Positions 39,798-48,567 of a DNA stretch of 64,000 nt are shown one piece after another. Under the pieces are notes generated by a model. It worked only from the letters and a program-made list of their open reading frames with translations. It was not told the origin of the DNA and did not search any database. A program made the position numbers and the translations under genes. This DNA is from Prevotella sp. UBA2746 (GTDB lineage: Bacteria > Bacteroidota > Bacteroidia > Bacteroidales > Bacteroidaceae), in NCBI GenBank assembly GCA_002353555.1, contig DEJO01000032.1, positions 1 to 64,000 of the forward strand. Direction: 5' to 3'. Positions within the stretch are counted from its first letter, which is position 1. Each line of letters begins with the position of its first letter.

Positions 39798-41159
39798 ATG
39801 GCTTATACAGAAAGAGGAAACTTCGGAAGTAAGTTAGGAGTAATCTTGGCAACAGCAGGAAGTGCCGTAGGACTGGGCAATGTCTGGCGGTTTCCCTATA
39901 TGGCAGGACAGAACGGCGGTGCCGTCTTTATTCTTATATATATAGGTTGTGTACTGTTGTTGGGCTTGCCCTGCATGATTAGCGAGTTCATCATTGGCAG
40001 ACACGGAGCGTCCAATACCGCCCGTGCCTATACCAAGCTCTCCAACGGGACGGCATGGAAGTGGGTAGGCTATCTTGGGGTGCTCACCGGCTTCCTCATC
40101 ACCAGCTACTATGGCGTGGTGGCAGGCTGGTGCTTGCAGTATGTCTACGCGTCGGTAGCCGGACAGCTGCATGGCGATCCCTCTTACTTCAAGAGCTATT
40201 TCGATGGTTTCAGCACCAATCCGTGGCAACCTGTCCTGTGGTTGTTCGTGTTCTTTGCCATTACACATTTTGTCATCATCCACGGCGTGCGCAACGGCAT
40301 TGAGCGGGCTTCAAAGATTCTCATGCCCATGCTTTTCGTCTTACTGCTGCTGATAGTCGTGGCAGCGTGCATGTTGCCAGATGCGATGGATGGTGTGCGG
40401 TTCCTGCTGATGCCCGACTTCTCGAAGTTCAACAGCGACGTCTTCCTCGGTGCCCTCGGCCAGTCGTTCTACTCGCTGAGCATTGCTATGGGTTGCATCT
40501 GCACCTACGCCTCCTATTTCTCCCGCCAGACCAATCTTTCAGGCTCAGCCATACAGATAGGACTCATCGATTCGTTGGTGGCCATCCTTGCCGGACTCAT
40601 GATTTTCCCGGCGGCAGCCTCCGTAGGTATCAGCCCCGACAGCGGTCCGTCGCTCATCTTCATCACCTTGCCCAACGTCTTTGAGCAGGCTTTCAGCAAT
40701 ATGCCTTTGGTGGGACTGCTCATCTCACTGATGTTCTACGCTCTGTTGGCATTGGCGGCACTGACGTCGCTCATCTCCCTGCATGAAGTCAGCACAGCAT
40801 TCTTTCAGGAAGAGCTGAAGATAACACGTGGAAAGGCAGCCATCATCGTCACCGTCGTCAGCTGTGTCATCGGCACCTTCTGCTCGTTGTCGCTCGGCAA
40901 CAGGGATTACCTCACGATAGGCGGCATGAACCTGTTCACGCTCTTCGACTTCGTCACTGGACAGATATTCCTGCCCATCGGCGGTTTCCTCACCTGCTTG
41001 TTCCTGGGTTGGTATGTACCCAAGAAGTTGGTCAAGGACGAGTTCACCAACTGGGGCACCCTTCGTGGTACTCTTTTCGGCGTCTACTACTTCCTTGTGC
41101 GCTATGTCTGTCCGTTGGCTATCCTCTGCATCTTCCTTAACCAGTTTGGGGTGATTTAG
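39798..41159 (+). CDS. Sodium-dependent transporter, NSS family (copy 1)
   Basis: A 453-residue neurotransmitter:sodium symporter with about 11 membrane helices. TM1 carries the substrate/sodium motif GSAVGLGNVWRFPYMAGQNGG; TM6-8 region includes LGQSFYSLSIAMGCICTYASYF and the conserved ISPDSGPSLIFITLPNVF. Bacterial members import amino acids with sodium. It is followed 118 nt later by a close paralogue in the same direction, across a G-rich tract. Confidence 0.93.
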   Translation: MAYTERGNFGSKLGVILATAGSAVGLGNVWRFPYMAGQNGGAVFILIYIGCVLLLGLPCMISEFIIGRHGASNTARAYTKLSNGTAWKWVGYLGVLTGFLITSYYGVVAGWCLQYVYASVAGQLHGDPSYFKSYFDGFSTNPWQPVLWLFVFFAITHFVIIHGVRNGIERASKILMPMLFVLLLLIVVAACMLPDAMDGVRFLLMPDFSKFNSDVFLGALGQSFYSLSIAMGCICTYASYFSRQTNLSGSAIQIGLIDSLVAILAGLMIFPAAASVGISPDSGPSLIFITLPNVFEQAFSNMPLVGLLISLMFYALLALAALTSLISLHEVSTAFFQEELKITRGKAAIIVTVVSCVIGTFCSLSLGNRDYLTIGGMNLFTLFDFVTGQIFLPIGGFLTCLFLGWYVPKKLVKDEFTNWGTLRGTLFGVYYFLVRYVCPLAILCIFLNQFGVI

Positions 41160-41175
41160 GGATGCCCACCCTTAG

Positions 41176-41195
41176 CCCCTCCTGATGGGAGGGGA
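41176..41195 (+). repeat. CCCCTCC/GGAGGGG hairpin after copy 1
   Basis: CCCCTCC, short loop, GGAGGGG, just after the stop of the first symporter gene; similar hairpins follow copy 2 (about 42675) and lie before the mutarotase gene (about 58112). It may end or stabilise the transcript. Confidence 0.6.
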
Positions 41196-41255
41196 GGAGA
41201 AAAAGGGAGGAAGGGAGAAGGGAGAAAGGGAGGAGGAGAAAAGGAGGAAGGGAGA
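41187..41255 (+). repeat. 69-nt pure purine tract with G-quadruplex motif
   Basis: Every base is G or A. GGG runs at 41205, 41213, 41220 and 41228 with loops of 5, 4 and 5 nt match the canonical G-quadruplex rule. Confidence 0.85.
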
Positions 41256-41277
41256 TAGATTGATATAAATAAAGAGT

Positions 41278-42627
41278 ATGAAAAGAACAAACTTCGGCCA
41301 ATGGGGAGTCATCCTTGCTACGGCAGGCAGTGCCGTCGGGTTGGGTAACATCTGGCGTTTCCCCTATATGACAGGTCAGAATGGTGGTGCTGCCTTCATC
41401 CTTGTCTACATCTTCTGCGTCTTTATCTTAGGCATTCCCGGCATGGTGGCAGAGTTTATCGTAGGCAGGAATGGTGCTGCCAATGCAGCCCGCTCCTACC
41501 AGCGGATAGGCCATCGGCGTGCATGGGGCATCATCGGCTACATGGGAGTCTTCACCTCTACGGTCATTCTCGGTTTCTATGCCGTTGTTGCCGGATGGTG
41601 TCTGCAATACCTGTATGCGTCCATAGCCGGGCAGCTGAAAGGCGATGCATCCTTTATCGCCCAGAGTTTCCAGTCGTTCTCTTCCCATCCTGTTCAGCCC
41701 GTCTGCTATGCCGCAGCCTTCCTTGGGATTACCCATTTCGTCATCGTCCGGGGAGTCCGCAACGGCATTGAGCGTGCCTCCAACCTGCTGATGCCCCTTC
41801 TGTTGTTGCTGTTGGTGGTCATCGTCGTTGCCGCTTGTCTGTTGCCGGGAGCCGGTGCCGGCATCCGCTTCCTGTTCATGCCCGACTTCTCCAAGTTCAA
41901 TGCAGATGTGTTCATCGATGCCTTGGGGCAGGCATTCTTCTCGTTGAGTCTCGGCACCGCCTGCTTGTGCACCTACGCCTCCTATTTCTCCCGCCAGACA
42001 CGTCTCTTCCGTTCAGCTATCCAGATCGCATTGATAGACTGCATCATAGCCGTCCTCGCCGGACTGATGATCTTCCCTGCTGCAGCCTCCGTGGGCGTCA
42101 GCCCCGACAGCGGACCGTCGCTCGTCTTCATCACCCTTCCCAACGTCTTCCAGCAGGCATTCTCGGCCGTCCCTGCTGTCGGCTACCTTATCTCCATCCT
42201 CTTCTATGCACTCTTGGCGTTGGCAGCTCTCACCTCTACCATCTCCATGCACGAGATAGGCACCGTCTTCTTCAGTGAGGAGTTCCAGTTACCGCGCAAA
42301 CGGGCTGCCCTCATCGTCACCACCGTCTGTGTGGTCATCGCAGCCCTCTGCTCCCTGTCAGTGGGAGCCGTCCCCAGCCTGCAACTCATGGGAGTCAGCA
42401 TCATGGACTTCTGTGACAAGCTTACCGCCAACTTCCTGTTGCCGACGGGAGCCTTCCTCACCTGCCTGCTCATCGGTTGGTTTGTGCCGTCGAAGGTGGT
42501 CAAGGACCAGTTCACCAACTGGGGTACCACCAGCCGCCGCATCTACGTATGCTGGCTGTGGCTTGTCCGTCTTGTCTGCCCCCTTGCCATCCTCGCTATC
42601 TTCTTCGACCAGCTGGGGGTAATGTAG
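41278..42627 (+). CDS. Sodium-dependent transporter, NSS family (copy 2)
   Basis: A 449-residue paralogue of the preceding symporter, recognisably similar along its whole length: TM1 GSAVGLGNIWRFPYMTGQNGG, then RNGIERASNLLMPLL, LGQAFFSLSLGTACLCTYASYF and VSPDSGPSLVFITLPNVF. The two clearly arose by tandem duplication and then diverged, so they may differ in amino acid preference. No obvious -7 element lies between them; it may be read through from copy 1. Confidence 0.93.
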   Translation: MKRTNFGQWGVILATAGSAVGLGNIWRFPYMTGQNGGAAFILVYIFCVFILGIPGMVAEFIVGRNGAANAARSYQRIGHRRAWGIIGYMGVFTSTVILGFYAVVAGWCLQYLYASIAGQLKGDASFIAQSFQSFSSHPVQPVCYAAAFLGITHFVIVRGVRNGIERASNLLMPLLLLLLVVIVVAACLLPGAGAGIRFLFMPDFSKFNADVFIDALGQAFFSLSLGTACLCTYASYFSRQTRLFRSAIQIALIDCIIAVLAGLMIFPAAASVGVSPDSGPSLVFITLPNVFQQAFSAVPAVGYLISILFYALLALAALTSTISMHEIGTVFFSEEFQLPRKRAALIVTTVCVVIAALCSLSVGAVPSLQLMGVSIMDFCDKLTANFLLPTGAFLTCLLIGWFVPSKVVKDQFTNWGTTSRRIYVCWLWLVRLVCPLAILAIFFDQLGVM

Positions 42628-42631
42628 GCCC

Positions 42632-42700
42632 CTTACCCCCCTGAAGGGGCCCCATAGCCTAACCCCTGCCCCCAACCCCTCCCGTAGGGAGGGGGATAAA
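42632..42700. repeat. C-rich/G-rich intergenic repeat
   Basis: Contains CCCCTGAAGGGGCCCC and CCCCTCCCGTAGGGAGGGGG hairpins after the second symporter. It belongs to the same kind of interspersed element as at 41176 and 58112. Confidence 0.65.
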
Positions 42701-42712
42701 GATTAGTAGATG

Positions 42713-42745
42713 GAGTGAATTGTTAATTGTCAATTATGAATTGTA
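42713..42745. repeat. AATTGTCAATTATGAATTG-type simple repeat
   Basis: Three to four copies of GAATTGTTAATTG-like words directly before the HhH gene start. Confidence 0.65.
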
Positions 42746-42746
42746 A

Positions 42747-43703
42747 ATGAAGAAGTTCATGTCCTTTTTCAGCTTCAACAAATCAGACCGCTACGCATTG
42801 GTGTTCCTGATTGCGTTGTCCTTGCTGGCCTTCGCTTTGATATGGTGGTTAGGCGGGCAGGCAGACCAGACGGTAGTGTCAGAACAAGACTCCACCTCTC
42901 AGCAACGTTATCGCGACAGCAGGGGTTTCGGCTATGGTGGAGACGGCTATCACCGCACCTTTTCGGGCAATCGTGGCGGCGGACGTGAATACCGTTATGA
43001 CGGGTTACCGCAGGGCCGTCAGATAGAACTCTTTCCTTTCGATCCCAACCGTGCCGACAGCAGCCAGCTCATGCGTTTGGGGTTCTCTCCGTGGCAGGTA
43101 CGCAACATCTACAAGTACCGTGCGAAAGGTGGTGTCTATCGGGCACCCGAAGACTTGGCACAGCTCTACGGCATGACCAAAGAGCAATATGAGACGCTGC
43201 GTCCCTACATCCGTATCTCCGACGACTTCCAGCCTGCCGCCCGTTATGTGGCACCGCCGCCCCGCTATGCCAAGTCGCCTCGCGACAGCGTGAAGTATCC
43301 TACTAAGATAGGCTTGAACGAGAAAGTCGTTCTCAACACCGCCGACACCACCCAGCTGAAGAAGGTTCCGGGCATCGGCAGCGGTTGGGCACGCCAGATA
43401 GTCAGCTACGGCAGGTTGCTGGGCGGCTATGTTGACGTGGCACAGCTGACAGAGATAGAAGGCTTCCCCAAGGAGGCACTGGCATATTTCGTCGTGCAAC
43501 ATCCCCATACGCAGAAGATGAACCTCAACCAACTCACGTTGAATCAGTTGCGCCGGCACCCCTACATCAACTTCTTTCAGGCACGTGCCATCTGCGACTA
43601 TCGTCGTCTGCACGGTCGTCTCGACAACCTCAACCAGTTGCGGCTGCTCAGCGACTTCCCGCCAGAGGCTATCCAGCGTTTGGAACCCTACGTGACGTAT
43701 TGA
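42747..43703 (+). CDS. Membrane-anchored helix-hairpin-helix (ComEA-like) protein
   Basis: A 318-residue protein with one N-terminal membrane helix (about 16-37), a low-complexity linker rich in G, R and Y (about 45-85), and at least three HhH units: FDPNRADSSQLMRLGFSPWQVRNIYKYRAKGG, LNTADTTQLKKVPGIGSGWARQIVSYGRLLGG and MNLNQLTLNQLRRHPYINFFQARAICDYR, the runs trimmed here to their cores. HhH domains bind DNA non-specifically; anchored ones are typical of DNA uptake, and comF is also in the window. The last 35 nt overlap the convergent AraC gene. Confidence 0.83.
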   Translation: MKKFMSFFSFNKSDRYALVFLIALSLLAFALIWWLGGQADQTVVSEQDSTSQQRYRDSRGFGYGGDGYHRTFSGNRGGGREYRYDGLPQGRQIELFPFDPNRADSSQLMRLGFSPWQVRNIYKYRAKGGVYRAPEDLAQLYGMTKEQYETLRPYIRISDDFQPAARYVAPPPRYAKSPRDSVKYPTKIGLNEKVVLNTADTTQLKKVPGIGSGWARQIVSYGRLLGGYVDVAQLTEIEGFPKEALAYFVVQHPHTQKMNLNQLTLNQLRRHPYINFFQARAICDYRRLHGRLDNLNQLRLLSDFPPEAIQRLEPYVTY

Positions 43704-44601
43704 GTTCTTCACGGAACTGGTTAGGTGTCACTCCTGCTATACGTTTGAAGTATTTGCAGAAGAAAGAAGGGTTGGCAAAATTCATTTCATAGGATATCTG
43801 TGCATTGCTTTTGTCGGAATGTCTCAACTCCACTTTTATGCGCGTGATCAAGGCACGGTCTATCCATTCCTTGGCGGTCACTCCGCTCGTCTGACGGATA
43901 ACAGTGCCCAGATAGCGTTCTGTCAGGCACATCTTTGAAGCATAGAACCCAATCTGGTGTTCGCGTGCAGCATAGCGGTTGACCAGGTAGATGAAGCGGT
44001 CAAAGATATTTTGTTCGCGTGTCTGCGAGGTTTGCAGCTGGTCTGTATGCCGGCGGTAAAGTCCGTCATAGTGAATCATGAGCGCCGCTACCATGCTGCC
44101 TACGGTCTGCGGGTTGAAGTCGGGTTGGTGTACGATGTGCCACAAGGTATCAATGATGCGGCGTGCTGTCTCTACATCACCTTCAGACACCTTTAACTGG
44201 AAATCCCTCACCTGTCCATTGAATGCCGATGGCAGTTGTCCTGGTGCAAAGGGCATGGGGAATTGGGAGAATAGAGCGATGCCCAAGATTTCCAGGTCGT
44301 CAGACATCTCAATAGGGGTGATGATGCTTCCCGGACCAAGAAAAACCAGTGTGCCTTGCTCCATCTGTTTCTCTACAAGGTTAAAGTTGACCCGCAGATG
44401 CCCACGCAATATCACCCCCAGGCGATAGTCGTTAATGGCAAAGGGCGGATTTTGCTGCATCACCAAGCGAAACACCAGCGGACAGGTGTGTACGATGCCC
44501 AGTTCGTTACTGAAGAAGATGTGTTTGCGAATCAGTTCAAAATGCGGTTCAAAGATGTTTCGCATCTGCGAGAAATCCATCAGTTTGGGTTGCTTTTCCA
44601 T
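43669..44601 (-). CDS. AraC family transcriptional regulator
   Basis: A 310-residue regulator: an N-terminal cupin-like sensing region (FAINDYRLGVILRGHLRVNFN, GTLVFLGPGSII) and a C-terminal AraC HTH domain (IGFYASKMCLTERYLGTVIRQTSG, then SYEMNFANPSFFCKYFKRIAGVTPNQFREE). The ATG at 44601 (MEKQPKLMDF) is chosen: AAGGCAAAGAG upstream is a plausible ribosome site and TATCTTTG lies at 44627-44634. It is divergent from the TolC/HlyD/ABC operon, which it probably controls in response to an exported compound. Confidence 0.9.
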   Translation of the reverse strand: MEKQPKLMDFSQMRNIFEPHFELIRKHIFFSNELGIVHTCPLVFRLVMQQNPPFAINDYRLGVILRGHLRVNFNLVEKQMEQGTLVFLGPGSIITPIEMSDDLEILGIALFSQFPMPFAPGQLPSAFNGQVRDFQLKVSEGDVETARRIIDTLWHIVHQPDFNPQTVGSMVAALMIHYDGLYRRHTDQLQTSQTREQNIFDRFIYLVNRYAAREHQIGFYASKMCLTERYLGTVIRQTSGVTAKEWIDRALITRIKVELRHSDKSNAQISYEMNFANPSFFCKYFKRIAGVTPNQFREELNTSRRVPNAG

Positions 44602-44626
44602 ACGCTCTTTGCCTTGATTTACGATG

Positions 44627-44739
44627 CAAAGATAATGAAAATACATAAAACACACCCCTTTCTACCTGATAATCGAACAAAAAGAACATTTCTCCATGCT
44701 TTTGGGTAGCAAAGATATTGAAACTCTTCCATACCTTTG
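44627..44739. promoter_or_regulatory. Divergent promoter region of araC-type gene and efflux operon
   Basis: Minus-strand TATCTTTG at 44627-44634 for the regulator and plus-strand TACCTTTG at 44732-44739 for the TolC gene. The roughly 100 bp between them is the likely operator region; I see no clear direct repeat in it. Confidence 0.55.
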
Positions 44740-44785
44740 CAGTGTCATTCAGATAAACCGAGTAAAAAGAGAAACCGATAAACGC

Positions 44786-46084
44786 ATGAAAAAAGATTAT
44801 GCTATTTCCATGAACAAGTGGGTGAAAGGGCTTTTGCCTTTCTATCTGTTCATTCTTTTGCCCCTGTCTGCCCAGACGTTGCACGAATGTCAGCAGGCAG
44901 CCGGGCGCAACTATCCGCTGATACAGCAATACGGGCTGATAGAAAAAACGACGGCACTCACCGTCAGCAACATCCAGAAAGGGTGGTTGCCACAGCTGTC
45001 AGCAACGGCACAAGTCACCTATCAGAGCGACGTCACGGCATTCCCCGACCAGATGCAAGCCCTGTACCAGCAGATGGGCATCAGCATTCAGGGACTGAAG
45101 AAGGACCAGTATCGGGTGGGGATAGACATTCAGCAGACCCTATTCGACGGCGGTGCCATCAGCAGCCGGAAGGAGGTGGCGCGACAGCAGGGCAATGTAG
45201 CGACAGCCCAGAACGACGTCAGCCTGTACCAGGTGCGCAAGCGCGTCAACGAGATGTTTTTCTCCCTGCTCCTGCTCGACGACCAGATCCGGTTGAGCAG
45301 CGACCTACAGGAACTGCTTTTGGGTAACGAGAAGAAGCTGGAAGCGATGTTCCGGGGCGGAACGGCAGCACAGAGCGACTACCAGAACGTGAAGGCCGAG
45401 CGGCTGAACGCTGCCCAGCAGCTCACCAGCCTGCAATCGCAGCGGCAGGCGGTGGCGCACATGCTCAGCGTGTTCTGCGGCATTGAGGTCACTGCCCCCG
45501 TCAAGCCAGTCGCTGTCAGCACGTCTCCGGGCAACAACCGGCCGGAGCTCAGGCTGACAGACGCACAGATACAGCTCACCCATGCACAGGAGAAAGTCCT
45601 CAACGCTGCACTCCTTCCCCGTCTCTCCCTGTTTGCACAGGGGTTCTACGGTTACCCCGGCTACAACATGTTCGAAGACATGATGCGCCGCCAATGGTCG
45701 TGGAACGGCATGATTGGTGCACGTCTCACTTGGAACATCGGTGCCCTCTATACCCGCAAGAACGACAAGGCCAAGTTGCAGCTGGAGCGGCAGACGGCAG
45801 AGACCAACCGAGAGGTGTTCCTCTTCAACAGCCGGCTGGAACAGATACAGCAAGACGAGAACATCGGCCGCTACCGCAGGCTCATGGCTGCCGACGAGGA
45901 AATCGTTGCCTTGCGTGCGCAGGTGCGCAAGGCTGCCGAGTCGAAGCTCTCGCACGGCATTATCGACGTCACCGGTCTCTTGCGAGAGGTCAATGCCGAG
46001 AACGCCGCACGTGTGCAACAGTCCATGCACGAGATAGAGATGCTCAAGGAGATGTATAACCAGAAATTTACAACAAACCATTAA
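44786..46084 (+). CDS. TolC family outer-membrane efflux protein
   Basis: A 432-residue outer-membrane factor. After an N-terminal signal segment (LLPFYLFILLPLSAQ) come the paired coiled-coil/barrel halves typical of TolC proteins: LHECQQAAGRNYPLIQQYG, GWLPQLSATAQVTYQSD, YRVGIDIQQTLFDGGAI, and in the second half LLPRLSLFAQGFYGYPG and GARLTWNIGALY. It forms the outer exit duct of the exporter encoded downstream, 9 nt before the HlyD-type gene. Confidence 0.9.
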   Translation: MKKDYAISMNKWVKGLLPFYLFILLPLSAQTLHECQQAAGRNYPLIQQYGLIEKTTALTVSNIQKGWLPQLSATAQVTYQSDVTAFPDQMQALYQQMGISIQGLKKDQYRVGIDIQQTLFDGGAISSRKEVARQQGNVATAQNDVSLYQVRKRVNEMFFSLLLLDDQIRLSSDLQELLLGNEKKLEAMFRGGTAAQSDYQNVKAERLNAAQQLTSLQSQRQAVAHMLSVFCGIEVTAPVKPVAVSTSPGNNRPELRLTDAQIQLTHAQEKVLNAALLPRLSLFAQGFYGYPGYNMFEDMMRRQWSWNGMIGARLTWNIGALYTRKNDKAKLQLERQTAETNREVFLFNSRLEQIQQDENIGRYRRLMAADEEIVALRAQVRKAAESKLSHGIIDVTGLLREVNAENAARVQQSMHEIEMLKEMYNQKFTTNH

Positions 46085-46093
46085 GATAGCGAT

Positions 46094-47068
46094 ATGAAAA
46101 AGATATTGATCATGGCAGGTGCCGTTTTGATGCTGGGCGCTTGCACAGACAAGGAAAGTGAGTATGATGCCACCGGCACCTTCGAGGCTACCGAGCTCAC
46201 CGTCTCAGCTCAGTCTACGGGCGAACTCAATCCCTTCAACGTGGTTGAGGGCGGACAAGTAGCCATCGGTACTGTCGTGGGGCGTATCGACTCCAAGCAA
46301 CTCCAGTTGAAGAAAGAGCAACTGGAGACCTCCCGTGGGCAGCTTGATGCCAACAGGCGGCAGCTGGCATCGTCGCGAAATGCCAGCAACAGTCGTCAGC
46401 TCGACCTGGAGAAACAGTTGTCGTCAGTCCGTCAGCAGATAGCCAACGCACAGCGTGAGCGCCGTCGCTTCTCAGAACTGGTGAGAGACGGTGCCGTTCC
46501 GCGCAAGCAGCTTGACGATATAGACTATCAGATCAAGGTGCTGGAGAGACAACTGGAGGCTACCAGCGACCAGATACGCAGCAACAACGCCAGTCTGAAG
46601 AACCAGAGTGAGGGCATCAACGCCCAGATTGACGGCATCAACGCCCAGGCTTCCGGTTTGGAGGCACAGATTCGGCAGGTTGACGACCAGATAGCTCATG
46701 CCGATGTCGTGGCTCCGCTCACCGGAACAGTCTTGGAGAAATATGCCGAGGCAGGTGAGTTCGTTGCTACCGGCAGACCATTGTTCAAGATGGCAGACAC
46801 CCGACAGATGTATCTCCGCGCCTACGTCACCTCGTCACAGCTCCGTCACATCAAGGTAGAGCAGCAGGTGAAGGTCTTTGCCGACTACGGCAACGGGCAG
46901 AAGAAGGAGTATCAGGGTACTGTCAGCTGGATTTCTTCCCGTTCGGAGTTCACTCCCAAGACCATCCTCACCGACGATGAGCGTGCCGATCAGGTGTATG
47001 CCGTAAAGATACGCATCGCCAACGACGGCTATATTAAAATAGGTATGTACGGTGAAGTGAAGTTTTAA
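46094..47068 (+). CDS. HlyD/YbhG-type periplasmic adaptor lipoprotein
   Basis: A 324-residue membrane-fusion protein. A lipobox MLGAC at residues 13-17 suggests anchoring to the inner membrane. Biotinyl-lipoyl half-motifs are split by a long coiled coil (about 70-190, rich in E, Q, R and L with repeated GINAQ words), followed by ADVVAPLTGTVLEKYAEAGEFV and a beta-barrel end. It bridges the ABC permeases and the TolC-type duct. Confidence 0.9.
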   Translation: MKKILIMAGAVLMLGACTDKESEYDATGTFEATELTVSAQSTGELNPFNVVEGGQVAIGTVVGRIDSKQLQLKKEQLETSRGQLDANRRQLASSRNASNSRQLDLEKQLSSVRQQIANAQRERRRFSELVRDGAVPRKQLDDIDYQIKVLERQLEATSDQIRSNNASLKNQSEGINAQIDGINAQASGLEAQIRQVDDQIAHADVVAPLTGTVLEKYAEAGEFVATGRPLFKMADTRQMYLRAYVTSSQLRHIKVEQQVKVFADYGNGQKKEYQGTVSWISSRSEFTPKTILTDDERADQVYAVKIRIANDGYIKIGMYGEVKF

Positions 47069-47095
47069 TTCTCCCAACTCTCAAACTTCCAGCCC

Positions 47096-48556
47096 ATGAA
47101 TGCCATAGAAGTAAGCGGAGTCAGCAAGCGTTACGGCAGCGTGCAGGCACTCAACGACGTGTCTTTCTCTGTCGGCGAGGGTGAGGTGTTCGGACTCATC
47201 GGACCCGACGGGGCGGGCAAGACCACCATGTTCCGTATTCTCTGCACCCTGTTGCTGCCTGACAAGGGTACGGCAACGGTCGAAGGCTTCGACACGGTGA
47301 CCCAGATGAAGGACATCCGCCGTTGGGTAGGCTATATGCCGGGCCGGTTCTCGCTCTATCAAGACCTGACGGTAAGGGAAAACCTGGAGTTCTTTGCCAC
47401 CCTCTTCGGCACCACCGTTGAGGAAGGCTACGACAGCATCCGTGCCATCTATTCGCAGATAGAACGCTTCCAGGACCGCAGGGCAGGAGCCTTGTCGGGT
47501 GGCATGAAGCAGAAGCTGGCGCTCTCATGTGCGCTGGTGCACCAACCCAAGGTGTTGTTTCTCGACGAACCGACGACGGGCGTAGACCCCGTGAGCCGTA
47601 AAGAGTTCTGGGAGATGCTCTCCATGCTGAAGGAACGCGGCATTACCATCGTGGCTTCCACGCCCTATCTGGACGAGGTACGTTGTTGCCAGCGGGTGGC
47701 GTTCTTCGATAAAGGAGTGGTACGTGGCATCGACACCCCTGACGTTATCCTCGACCGCTTTGCCGGCATCTTCAATCCGCCGCCTATCAACCGCACCACG
47801 CCCCACTCCCCCCTAAAGGAGGAGGAACACGTCATCGAGGTCTCCCACCTGGTGAAGGCGTTCGGCTCGTTCCATGCTGTTGACGACATCTCGTTCAGCG
47901 TGAAGCGTGGCGAAATCTTCGGATTCCTTGGTGCCAACGGTGCCGGCAAGACCACCGCCATGCACATGCTGACAGGACTGAACCAGCCCACCAGCGGCAC
48001 GGGAACCGTCGTCGGCTTCGACATCCGTACCGAACACGAGCAGATCAAGAAGCACATCGGCTATATGTCGCAGAAGTTTTCACTCTATGAAGACCTGACG
48101 GTGGCAGAGAACATCCGGCTCTTTGCAGGCATCTACGGCATGGAGTCCAAGGCGATTGCGCGGAAGACCGACGAGCTGTTGCAACGCCTGCAGTTCGCCG
48201 ACCACAGAGACGACCTCGTCTCGTCGCTGCCGTTAGGGTGGAAACAGAAGCTGGCGTTCTCGGTCAGCATCTTCCATGAGCCGGGAGTGGTGTTCCTCGA
48301 CGAGCCGACGGGAGGCGTTGACCCTGCTACCCGCCGCCAGTTCTGGGAACTGATCTATGATGCTGCCGCGCGAGGCATCACCGTCTTTGTGACGACCCAC
48401 TACATGGACGAGGCTGAGTATTGCGACCGCATTTCCATCATGGTCGATGGCAAGATCAGTGTCATCGGCACACCCGACGAGTTGAAGCACCGCTTCCGCC
48501 AACCCGATATGGACCATGTGTTCACCTACTTGGCTCGGCAGGCGGTGAGAACGTAA
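47096..48556 (+). CDS. ABC transporter ATP-binding protein with two nucleotide-binding domains (YbhF-like)
   Basis: A 486-residue ATPase with two ABC domains in one chain. Domain 1 (about 1-230): Walker A GPDGAGKTT, signature LSGGMKQKL, Walker B VLFLDEPTTGVDP. Domain 2 (about 250-486): Walker A GANGAGKTT, a relaxed signature LPLGWKQKL, Walker B VVFLDEPTGGVDP. The order and the adjacent two permeases match the E. coli YbhFSR exporter, which handles drugs and cations. The linker between domains (about 236-245) is encoded by a C-run/G-run sequence resembling an intergenic repeat. Confidence 0.93.
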   Translation: MNAIEVSGVSKRYGSVQALNDVSFSVGEGEVFGLIGPDGAGKTTMFRILCTLLLPDKGTATVEGFDTVTQMKDIRRWVGYMPGRFSLYQDLTVRENLEFFATLFGTTVEEGYDSIRAIYSQIERFQDRRAGALSGGMKQKLALSCALVHQPKVLFLDEPTTGVDPVSRKEFWEMLSMLKERGITIVASTPYLDEVRCCQRVAFFDKGVVRGIDTPDVILDRFAGIFNPPPINRTTPHSPLKEEEHVIEVSHLVKAFGSFHAVDDISFSVKRGEIFGFLGANGAGKTTAMHMLTGLNQPTSGTGTVVGFDIRTEHEQIKKHIGYMSQKFSLYEDLTVAENIRLFAGIYGMESKAIARKTDELLQRLQFADHRDDLVSSLPLGWKQKLAFSVSIFHEPGVVFLDEPTGGVDPATRRQFWELIYDAAARGITVFVTTHYMDEAEYCDRISIMVDGKISVIGTPDELKHRFRQPDMDHVFTYLARQAVRT

Positions 48557-48567
48557 AACAAAGAAAT

